DNA from: Anaerolineaceae bacterium
GTDB lineage: Bacteria > Chloroflexota > Anaerolineae > Aggregatilineales > Phototrophicaceae
Direction of reading: 5' to 3'
Assembly: GCA_020634115.1 (NCBI GenBank)
Contig: JACKCH010000010.1
Location: forward strand, 310,001 to 374,000
DNA length: 64,000 bases
Below the pieces are notes generated by a model. That model worked only from the letters and a program-made list of their open reading frames with translations, was not told the origin of the DNA and made no database searches. Shown here in pieces: positions 51,512-58,349 of the stretch (position 1 is the first letter of the stretch; the number at the start of each line of letters is the position of its first letter). Position numbers and translations under genes: made by a program.

Positions 51512-51537
51512 TCGTAGGGACGCCCTTCTGGGCGTCC
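51512..51537. repeat. Dispersed palindromic repeat (GTAGGG family), inverted copy
   Basis: CGTAGGGACGCCC continues into TTCTGGGCGTCC. The core (51518-51537) is the reverse complement of the 20-base core at 23693-23712 and 54224-54243. Confidence 0.8.
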
Positions 51538-51621
51538 GCGGCCAGAACCAAACGGTTTCCCAGTTATTATCTTAAAGCGCATAAGCCCCTTGTCCTCACC
51601 CGACTTCAGGGTTTTGCCGTA

Positions 51622-52611
51622 CTAGCCGCTGCTCACCGTGATGGCGATATTCCCCTGTTTCTGCCCGGAATCGGCGTAGCGGTGGGCGGCGGCAATCTGT
51701 TCCAGCGGGTAGATTTGGTCTATGACCGGCTTGATTGTCCCGGCTTCAATCAGTTCTTTGAGGCGGTTCAAATCCGCTGGATTCCGGCGGGCTGGCCCCA
51801 CGATGATTTTCTTATCGCTCGTCAGCGAAGTCCAGCGCCCACGCAGCATTTCGGCTGGCCCGGCGTTCGGCAGCAGATAGCGCCCGCCCGGTTTGAGTGC
51901 TTGTAGGCTGCGGGCATAGTGACTCTTGCCGATCACATCGAAGATCACGTCATACTGCTGGCCGTTCCGAGTGAAGTCTTCCTGAGCGTAGTCAATCACC
52001 TGATCCGCACCAATTGAACGCAGGAAATCCAGCTTCCCGGCACTGTCTACAGCGGTCACTTCCGCCCCATGATGTCTGGCAAGCTGTAATCCGAATGTCC
52101 CAATGCTGCCGCCCGCACCCAGAATCAACACGCTTTCGCCGCGTTGAATATGGGCAGCACTCAGGAAGTGCAGGGCTTCCAACCCGGCTACCGGCACCAC
52201 AGCGGCTTCCTCATAGCTCACGTTGGACGGTTTGCTGGCGAGCACCGAGTCGTCCGATTCGGCGGGCAGGCAAACGTACTCGGCATACCCCCCGAAACTA
52301 AAACCCGTCGCAGCGAACACCGCGTCACCGACTTTGAACTCCGTGACCCCTTTGCCAACCGCCTCCACCTCCCCGGCCAGCTCCTGCCCCAGGGTGATAT
52401 TCTTGCGTGGCTTTGTGAGTCCCGTAAACAGCCGTATCGGCAACCACAGCCACGCCGGGACATTGGACGCCCGGATTTCACAGTCTCCGGCGGTCACACT
52501 GGCAGCGTGAATTTTTACCAGGACTTCGTTATCCTTCGGCGTTGGTTTTTCAGCTTCGCCCAGTTGAAGCCCTTCCGGTGGCCCGTATTGTGTCCATTTC
52601 ACAGCTTTCAT
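51622..52611 (-). CDS. Zinc-less MDR oxidoreductase, copy 3
   Basis: A 329-residue paralogue. It begins MKAVKWTQYGPPEGLQLGEA, with the NADP-binding fold in VLILGAGGSIGTFGLQLARH and the C terminus SGQKQGNIAITVSSG. No zinc ligands. Residues 1-85 are almost identical to the truncated copy at 55397-55690. The gene stands between the XRE set and copy 4, 98 bases from the latter, which is separated by a stem-loop. A quinone or enone reductase role is inferred from family. Confidence 0.9.
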   Translation of the reverse strand: MKAVKWTQYGPPEGLQLGEAEKPTPKDNEVLVKIHAASVTAGDCEIRASNVPAWLWLPIRLFTGLTKPRKNITLGQELAGEVEAVGKGVTEFKVGDAVFAATGFSFGGYAEYVCLPAESDDSVLASKPSNVSYEEAAVVPVAGLEALHFLSAAHIQRGESVLILGAGGSIGTFGLQLARHHGAEVTAVDSAGKLDFLRSIGADQVIDYAQEDFTRNGQQYDVIFDVIGKSHYARSLQALKPGGRYLLPNAGPAEMLRGRWTSLTSDKKIIVGPARRNPADLNRLKELIEAGTIKPVIDQIYPLEQIAAAHRYADSGQKQGNIAITVSSG

Positions 52612-52647
52612 GACGATCCTTTGGTTTCAAGATGATGTTGATGCCTT

Positions 52648-52683
52648 CATCAGGGAAAAGCTGTGATGGACTTCTCCCTGATG
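52648..52683 (-). terminator. Stem-loop between MDR copies 4 and 3
   Basis: CATCAGGGAAAAG (52648-52660) pairs with CTTCTCCCTGATG (52671-52683) with one mismatch around a 10-base loop. It follows copy 4 (stop at 52710) without a T-run; it may end or process that message. Confidence 0.55.
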
Positions 52684-52709
52684 CGACGAAATTTGGCAGG
52701 GCAGGGTTA

Positions 52710-53693
52710 TCAGGAATGTTCCGGTGTTACCGTAATGACCACTTTCCCTTTGGGATGAGTATCTCCGAAGTAGCGAAACGCTGCTACGGCCTCGCTCAGA
52801 GGGTAAGAGGTGTCTATGACCGGTGCAATCTTTCCCGCCGCAATCAATTCGGTCAAAAATGCCAGGTCTTGTTGGCTCGATTTGGCCGACAGGACAATCA
52901 TTTTCCGGCTTCCCAGCATAGAAACCACTGGCCCCAGCAGCAGCGCCTGGAAGAGTTGCGCCGCTGTCCCCCCCACCATAACATACTTTCCGTTAGGATT
53001 TAAGATACGCCGGTAATCCAGGATATGGTGATACCCATTGATACCCAGGATCAGGTCAAAGTGCTGGCCGCTCCGGGTCACATCTTCCTGGGTATAATCA
53101 ATGACATGATCCGCCCCCAGCGAACGCACCATATCCAGATTTTTCGTACTGCATACGCCGGTCACTTCGGCCCCAAAATACCGGGCAAGCTGCACCGCAT
53201 ACGTGCCTACGCCACCCGATGCCCCCTGAATCAGCACCTTTTGGCCGGGCTGAATCCCGCCTTTATCCCGCAGCCCTTGCAGCGCCGTCGTCGCCGCCAG
53301 CGGTATTGCTGCCGCTTGCTCGAATGATAATCGAGCCGGTTTCTTAACCAATATGTTCTCCGGCGCACAGACGTACTCGGCAAAACTGCCGTGCCCGGCG
53401 TCGAGGATGTCCCCATAGACCGCATCGCCCGGTTGGAACTGCGTCACATTTTTGCCAACCGCTTCCACCACTCCGGCCAAATCCCCACCGAGCAGGGGAT
53501 TCTTGGGCTTCAGCAGCCCCATCGCCAGCCGTGCCAAAAAGATGTCGGCGGTCATGATGTGCCAGTCCGCCGCATTGATGGACGCGGCATGGACTTTGAT
53601 AAGCACCGCATCGTCCTGCGGTGTCGGTGTGGCAACGTCCCCAATCTGCAATACATCCGGTGTCCCGTACCGGGTATAGACCACTGCTTTCAT
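52710..53693 (-). CDS. Zinc-less MDR oxidoreductase, copy 4
   Basis: A 327-residue paralogue with N terminus MKAVVYTRYGTPDVLQIGDV, cofactor motif VLIQGASGGVGTYAVQLARY and C-terminal THPKGKVVITVTPEHS. ATG 53693 follows GAGGGAG and is the family start, rather than the longer frame to 53717. It follows the MerR regulator gene by 75 bases on the same strand and may be in one unit with the aldo/keto reductase under MerR control. Substrate unknown. Confidence 0.9.
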   Translation of the reverse strand: MKAVVYTRYGTPDVLQIGDVATPTPQDDAVLIKVHAASINAADWHIMTADIFLARLAMGLLKPKNPLLGGDLAGVVEAVGKNVTQFQPGDAVYGDILDAGHGSFAEYVCAPENILVKKPARLSFEQAAAIPLAATTALQGLRDKGGIQPGQKVLIQGASGGVGTYAVQLARYFGAEVTGVCSTKNLDMVRSLGADHVIDYTQEDVTRSGQHFDLILGINGYHHILDYRRILNPNGKYVMVGGTAAQLFQALLLGPVVSMLGSRKMIVLSAKSSQQDLAFLTELIAAGKIAPVIDTSYPLSEAVAAFRYFGDTHPKGKVVITVTPEHS

Positions 53694-53768
53694 CGTACTC
53701 CCTCTCATTGATCTCAATAGACGAGTGAGAATACGTCAAAGACGATGGGAAGGTTGCACAAGTGGGCA

Positions 53769-54179
53769 TCAGATCTGCGGAATGGCTTCCAGGGTCTGTT
53801 CGTCTACAATTGTCTGGTAGAAGCCGATTTTGTAGCGGATGAGTTTAAGGTTTTCTTCCAGGTCGCTGATACGCATCTCAGCTTCCTCCTTGAGTGCCCG
53901 TAGCATCTCGACACGCTCTGGCAAGGTTGGATCGCCTTCGCGCTGAAGTTCAGCGTAGCGCTGCATCTGTTGAATGGACATGCCAGTAGCCCGCAGCTTT
54001 TTGAGGAACTCAATCCAGCCCACGTCATCGAGTGAATAGCGACGGTGGGTGTTCTGTGCCCGGTTGATGGGGTGGATCAGGCCGATGCGCTCATAGTACC
54101 GCAGGGTGTGGACACTGAGGTCGGTTATCTCGGCTACCTGCTGAATCGTTAATTGCTGCTCGTTTTCAGTGTTCATCAT
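53769..54179 (-). CDS. MerR-family transcriptional regulator
   Basis: A 136-residue MerR regulator. The winged helix-turn-helix is LTIQQVAEITDLSVHTLRYY with ERIGLIHPINR, followed by the RRYSLDDVGWIEFLKKLRAT segment and MSIQQMQRYAELQREGDPTL. The long antiparallel coiled coil (RALKEEAEMRISDLEENLKL) is present, but the C terminus lacks the Cys cluster of metal sensors. This matches the AdhR/NmlR-like subgroup that responds to electrophiles or aldehydes and acts on promoters with 19-base spacers. Its likely target is the palindrome at 55309-55328. ATG at 54176 is an equal start. Confidence 0.92.
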   Translation of the reverse strand: MMNTENEQQLTIQQVAEITDLSVHTLRYYERIGLIHPINRAQNTHRRYSLDDVGWIEFLKKLRATGMSIQQMQRYAELQREGDPTLPERVEMLRALKEEAEMRISDLEENLKLIRYKIGFYQTIVDEQTLEAIPQI

Positions 54180-54221
54180 ACAACCTATCGCTCAAAACCG
54201 AGGATATTGAATGTCAGTCGA

Positions 54222-54243
54222 AGGGACGCCCAGAAGGGCGTCC
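54222..54243. repeat. Dispersed palindromic repeat (GTAGGG family)
   Basis: GGACGCCCAGAAGGGCGTCC (54224-54243) is identical to the core at 23693-23712. It lies between the aldo/keto reductase and MerR genes. Confidence 0.8.
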
Positions 54244-54281
54244 GCTGCCTTATATCCCCAGCTTACCGTATTTTGGCACCC

Positions 54282-55265
54282 TCAACCAGAGGTGACCGCG
54301 CGTTCCAGGATGTCATCAATCTGGCGCATCTGGTCGGCAGTAAGCGGGCCGAATTGTATCGCCTTGGCGTTTTCGATAGCCTGTGCCTCGGTGCGGATAC
54401 CCGGAATCGGCACGGTCATCTCGCTCCGTGCCCAAACCCATGCCAGCGCACCCTGGGTCAGTGATCGTCCGCCACTGGTGAGAACATCGCGCAAGGCGTC
54501 GAGCTGATCGAGCGCGGGGGCAAAAAACGTATCCCATGACCATTGATCGGAGCGGACATCGTTCTGGGCAAACGTCGTGGTTTTAGAGTATTTGCCGGTG
54601 AGCGCGCCCCGCGCTAAGGGGCTGCGGTTCACGCTGGCGAGGTTCAACTGTTCGCATAACGCCAGCATCTCTGGCGCATCCTTGACGACATTCAGATCGT
54701 GCTGGATGGCGACGCAGTGTTCCCCGGCGCTGAAGGCCTGCGCACCTTCGACTGAATCGGTACTCCAGCCATAAGCACGGATTTTCCCTTCGCTCACCAG
54801 CGATTCAAGCGCATCAAGCAGTGAAGGAACATGATCCACCGGGTAATCCCATACATGAAGCTGGTAGAGGTCAATATAATCGGTGTTCAGCCGACGCAGA
54901 CTGTCCTCGCACTCGGCGCGGAGGTTCTTGATAATGTCGCCTACCTCGGCGTGGTGGGTAATATGCTTGGCGGCTATATCTACATGCCAGCCAAACTTGG
55001 TGGCGATAACGGCCTGGTCGCGCCGCCCGGCCAATGCCTGTCCGAGGATTGTCTCGCTGTGACCGGCTCCGTAGCTGGCGGCGGTGTCGAAGAAGGTGAT
55101 GCCGTTTTCCAGCACGCTGTGTACGGTGCGGATGGATTCGGCGTCGTCCACCTCGCCCCACCCGGCCTCGATATCGAGGAACCGCCACAGCCCGCCTATC
55201 GCCCAGCAGCCCATCCCAAGGGGCGAGACTGCGATATTGGATCGTCCTAAAGTTCGCTTTTCCAT
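54282..55265 (-). CDS. Aldo/keto reductase
   Basis: A 327-residue NADPH-dependent TIM-barrel reductase. It begins MEKRTLGRSNIAVSPLGMGC; the catalytic Asp-Tyr region is FFDTAASYGAGHSETILGQAL, with the Lys in AVIATKFGWHVDIA and His in YQLHVWDYPVDH. The C-terminal cofactor-binding segment is TVPIPGIRTEAQAIENAKAI. ATG 55265 follows AGGAG. It is the first gene after the MerR-type promoter, then MerR and MDR copy 4 follow, so carbonyl or aldehyde detoxification is a reasonable inferred role. Confidence 0.92.
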   Translation of the reverse strand: MEKRTLGRSNIAVSPLGMGCWAIGGLWRFLDIEAGWGEVDDAESIRTVHSVLENGITFFDTAASYGAGHSETILGQALAGRRDQAVIATKFGWHVDIAAKHITHHAEVGDIIKNLRAECEDSLRRLNTDYIDLYQLHVWDYPVDHVPSLLDALESLVSEGKIRAYGWSTDSVEGAQAFSAGEHCVAIQHDLNVVKDAPEMLALCEQLNLASVNRSPLARGALTGKYSKTTTFAQNDVRSDQWSWDTFFAPALDQLDALRDVLTSGGRSLTQGALAWVWARSEMTVPIPGIRTEAQAIENAKAIQFGPLTADQMRQIDDILERAVTSG

Positions 55266-55300
55266 GATGCACACTCCTGTGTAAAAGGTCAATCAACCTC

Positions 55301-55331
55301 ACTCTACAACTTCGAGCGCGCTCGAAGTCAA
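55301..55331 (-). promoter_or_regulatory. MerR-type promoter with palindromic operator
   Basis: On the reverse strand TTGACT (55326-55331) and TAGAGT (55301-55306) are 19 bases apart, too long for normal use, and the spacer is filled by the perfect 20-base palindrome ACTTCGAGCGCGCTCGAAGT (55309-55328, overlapping the -35). This is the classic layout for MerR activation by DNA distortion. It stands 36 bases before the aldo/keto reductase start. Confidence 0.88.
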
Positions 55332-55396
55332 GCCCTCAATTTTCGCGGTGTGCAAACAAAAAAAGGGCATATAGCCCCTGGTTCTGACCATCATTC

Positions 55397-55690
55397 TCAT
55401 CTTATCGGTGCGCTAGTCGAGATAGGGAAGCAGCCAACCGCCTCGATCTCTCCGGCCAGTTCCTGCCCCAGAATGATGTTCTTACGAGGCTTTGTGAGTC
55501 CGGTAAACAGCCGTATCGGCAGCCAGAGCCACGCCGGGACGTTGGACGCCCGGATTTCACAGTCCCCAGCGGTCACACTGGCGGCGTGGATTTTGATGAG
55601 GACTTCGTTATCTTTCGGGGCGGGTTTGGCCGCCTCACCGAGGTGCAGTCCATCCGGCGGGCCGTATTGCGTCCATTTCACAGCTTTCAT
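55397..55690 (-). pseudogene. Truncated MDR oxidoreductase, copy of gene 3
   Basis: The frame encodes MKAVKWTQYGPPDGLHLGEA and matches the first 85 residues of MDR copy 3 nearly residue for residue (ending at QELAGEIEAVG), then runs into CFPISTSAPIR and a stop. The whole NADP-binding domain is missing, so it cannot be active. It starts only ten bases after the stop of copy 5 (55700), with the same GGGGTATCT ribosome-site sequence. A deletion that also brought in the reductase promoter is likely. Confidence 0.85.
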
Positions 55691-55699
55691 AGATACCCC

Positions 55700-56668
55700 T
55701 TATGTGTCGTGCGCAACTGTAATAATGACATTGCCCTTTTTGTGTCCCCCGTCTACGTAGCGATGCGCCTCAACCATTTCTTCTAGCGGATAGCGGCGGT
55801 CAATGACAGCTTTGAACTTATTTGCCTCCATCAGGTCGCGCAGCAGCCGCAGGCCTTCTACCTGAGGGGTGGGATTACCTTCATCAACGGACAAATATCG
55901 TCCATCCGGCGTGAGGGTGTGCTGGCAGGCCACTTTGAGCGGGGAGGTCTTTTTCTTGCCGACGGCATCCAGCACGAAGTTGTAACGCCGCTCCCCAGGA
56001 ATGGTGTCTTCTCGCGTGTAATCTATGATATGGTCAGCGCCAAGCGACTTTACCAATTCGGCATTCGCGCCGCTGCAAACAGCGGTCACTTCCGCCTCGT
56101 AGTGATGTTTGGCTAACTGCACGGCGGTGGTGCCAATCGCGCCGGAAGCGCCGTAAATCAACACCTGCTGTCCCGGCTGTATCGCGCCTTTTTGCAGAAA
56201 ATACGCCGCCAGCACCATCCCATAGACGACAGCGGCGGCTTCTTCATAAGTCGCATTGGTCGGTTTCAACGCGATGACACTGGGAATATCTCCTGGATAC
56301 CGTGACCGATCACTCTCCGGCAGGCAGATATACTCGGCATAGCAACCAAAGCGCGTCCCGGTGAACGCGAAGACCTGATCGCCCGGCTTGAACCCGGTTA
56401 CAGCCTGACCGATGGCTTCCACTTCCCCGGCCAGCACCATACCTAAAACGGGATTCCGGGGGCGGGAAAACCCGACGACAATGCCCATCAGGAAGCCCAT
56501 TGGGTGCCAGACCGGCAGTTTGAACCCCCGGAGAATGCGATCACTGGCAGTAACGGCTGTTGCCTGGATTTTGATGAGGATTTCATTCTTTTTCGGAGCG
56601 GGTTTTTCGACCTCGCCGAGTTGCAGCACGTCCGGCGGCCCGTATGCTGTGCAGATAATCGCCTTCAT
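55700..56668 (-). CDS. Zinc-less MDR oxidoreductase, copy 5
   Basis: A 322-residue paralogue. It begins MKAIICTAYGPPDVLQLGEV; cofactor motif VLIYGASGAIGTTAVQLAKH and C terminus DGGHKKGNVIITVAHDT make it closest to copy 1. An insert (SDRSRYPGDIPSVIALKP) near residue 118 is unique to it. ATG 56668 follows GGGGG; a longer frame to 56725 lacks a site. It opens the run of same-strand MDR genes and is followed ten bases later by the truncated copy. Confidence 0.9.
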   Translation of the reverse strand: MKAIICTAYGPPDVLQLGEVEKPAPKKNEILIKIQATAVTASDRILRGFKLPVWHPMGFLMGIVVGFSRPRNPVLGMVLAGEVEAIGQAVTGFKPGDQVFAFTGTRFGCYAEYICLPESDRSRYPGDIPSVIALKPTNATYEEAAAVVYGMVLAAYFLQKGAIQPGQQVLIYGASGAIGTTAVQLAKHHYEAEVTAVCSGANAELVKSLGADHIIDYTREDTIPGERRYNFVLDAVGKKKTSPLKVACQHTLTPDGRYLSVDEGNPTPQVEGLRLLRDLMEANKFKAVIDRRYPLEEMVEAHRYVDGGHKKGNVIITVAHDT

Positions 56669-56834
56669 AGATACCCCCTGTTTACTAATATATCTTATGG
56701 ATAAACCGAAAAGACTACGCCGCATCCGGCAGTGGGATTAAGCCCATTGTTCGACAAAAAATTAGGCGTTGTCTCTTTAAATTCTCTATTATATCCATAC
56801 GACTAGGTATGGGCGCGGGTTGCAGTGGCAGCGA

Positions 56835-57752
56835 TTACTCCCCCACCTCCGTCACCAGTTCGCCGGTATCCACCACCTCAAAGGCGCTGCCGGGGACGGA
56901 CTTGAGTTGGTTCAGGTCGTCATCGTCCCAACGCGGATCGCTCGCCCCACTGATAAACCAGCTTGAACCGTTGTCAGCTACGATCATCCCGTAAGTCTTG
57001 AGCGCCTCTAAGATCACCCGCGCCTGCCCAGTATACTCCGAAATATCATAGTCAGCCTTGAGCCGCAGCCGTAAGCCCATCGGTGGCAGGTCGGGGTCGT
57101 CGCTGTCGGAAGCCCAGTGCGTGGCCGGGAGAATGTACGCCATCTGTGACTCTTCTACCGTGAAGCGCAGCGCGTGGTTGATCGCCCCGGCTTCCACCTC
57201 GTCATAACGCGCCAGGCCGGGGAAAATCGGCAGTCCGGCAGCATCGGCGGATGTCCACCCGGCAGGCCGCAAGTCATTTGAAGTCAGGTCGAATACCGCC
57301 CCCGATTCGGCGTCCCAGCCGTCGCCGTTGTATTCCGCCGCGTAGAGTTCGTAGAGCATACAGTTACCGGTATCCACCACCAGCACATGCTGGTCGCCGC
57401 CATTCTCCACCGGGGCATCATCCGGCACGGGGTACGGGCCGGGGTCGCTCTCGTCGCCGTAGGCCGTAAAGGTGATCGGAACGAACGGCTGATCTGCGCC
57501 GACGACCACATACGGAATGCCGTACTCGCCGTCTCCGCCAAAATCAGCGTGCAGGTATTCGTCGCCGTACTGGCTGATAGCGGCGATGTAAGCATCGGAG
57601 TTAGGATGTACGGGATACTCGGAAATATCGGTGTTCCAGGGGTTATCCGCCGGGAAGATGGTACAGTCCCCGACCATCGGGGTTTCGGGTGCGTCCTGGG
57701 CGAAAACAGCGGCGGGCAGCAGCATGACGAGAAGCAACAGAATACGGCGCAT
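56835..57752 (-). CDS. Secreted protein of unknown function
   Basis: A 305-residue protein with a signal peptide (MRRILLLLVMLLPAAVFAQD). The mature part is acidic, with conserved-looking blocks FPADNPWNTDISEYPVHPNS, DESDPGPYPVPDDAPVENGG, HVLVVDTGNCMLYELYAAEY and RPAGWTSADAAGLPIFPGLA. The closing stretch has VILEALKTYGMIVADNGSSW and a final FEVVDTGE. I know this arrangement as a secreted family of unknown function in environmental bacteria; its Asp-rich blocks hint at calcium binding (inference). ATG 57752 has GGAGG seven bases upstream. Confidence 0.78.
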   Translation of the reverse strand: MRRILLLLVMLLPAAVFAQDAPETPMVGDCTIFPADNPWNTDISEYPVHPNSDAYIAAISQYGDEYLHADFGGDGEYGIPYVVVGADQPFVPITFTAYGDESDPGPYPVPDDAPVENGGDQHVLVVDTGNCMLYELYAAEYNGDGWDAESGAVFDLTSNDLRPAGWTSADAAGLPIFPGLARYDEVEAGAINHALRFTVEESQMAYILPATHWASDSDDPDLPPMGLRLRLKADYDISEYTGQARVILEALKTYGMIVADNGSSWFISGASDPRWDDDDLNQLKSVPGSAFEVVDTGELVTEVGE

Positions 57753-57799
57753 GAACATTCCTCCATGTGGGTATGCGGGTATAATAGCATTGTAGCACT

Positions 57800-57840
57800 T
57801 TAGCCGGTTAGCATTTTGGGCTAACGGGCTATCCGGCTAA
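57800..57840. promoter_or_regulatory. Nested inverted repeats in a divergent promoter region
   Basis: TTAGCCGG (57800-57807) pairs with CCGGCTAA (57833-57840), and inside it GTTAGC and GCTAAC pair. It lies between the divergent secreted-protein and deazaflavin-oxidoreductase genes, so an operator for one of them or a repeat are both possible. Confidence 0.4.
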
Positions 57841-57865
57841 CAAGCTATCTAAAAGGATACTCATC

Positions 57866-58339
57866 ATGACACAGCCCAAACCACCTACCGGGATAAAAGC
57901 GTTTTTCTGGCGGTTGCCGATCTGGATATTCCGGCTGCGGCTGGATTTTCTGTTGGGGAAACGGATGATGCTGCTCCGGCATATCGGGCGCAGCAGTGGC
58001 AAAGAGCGCATGGCCGTGATTGAGGTTGCCCGGTACGATGCGGCGACGGATACCTACTATGCGTGTTCCGGGTTCGGCCAACAGTCCAACTGGTATCGCA
58101 ACATCGGGGCGCACCCGGACGTGACGATTCGCGTCGGTGGGCAAGACCATGCCGTTACCGCCGAACAACTCTCACCCGCCGCCAGCGGCGAGGAAATGGT
58201 ACGTTACGCGACGACGCATCCCAATCTGGCACGCAGGCTGGCGCAGGTCATCGGCTACGAACCACCGGAATCGCTGGATGGTTTCCGCTCATTGGCGGCG
58301 GAAAAAATGCCGTTTGTCGCCTTCCGCCGCCGGGCATAA
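57866..58339 (+). CDS. Deazaflavin-dependent oxidoreductase (TIGR00026/DDN family)
   Basis: A 157-residue flavin-reductase-like split-barrel protein. The conserved blocks MLLRHIGRSSGKERMAVIEV and YYACSGFGQQSNWYRNIGAH, then HPDVTIRVGGQDHAV, match the nitroreductase family that uses F420, as in mycobacterial Ddn. The function would be F420H2-dependent reduction of a quinone or nitro-like compound; the presence of F420 in this organism is inferred, not shown. It converges on the kinase-TPR gene, 10 bases from its end. Confidence 0.88.
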   Translation: MTQPKPPTGIKAFFWRLPIWIFRLRLDFLLGKRMMLLRHIGRSSGKERMAVIEVARYDAATDTYYACSGFGQQSNWYRNIGAHPDVTIRVGGQDHAVTAEQLSPAASGEEMVRYATTHPNLARRLAQVIGYEPPESLDGFRSLAAEKMPFVAFRRRA

Positions 58340-58349
58340 GACAGCAGGG

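Noticed and set aside
55397..55690. Working small oxidoreductase
   Set aside because: The NADP-binding domain is entirely missing and the last residues are unrelated to the family; treated as a pseudogene.
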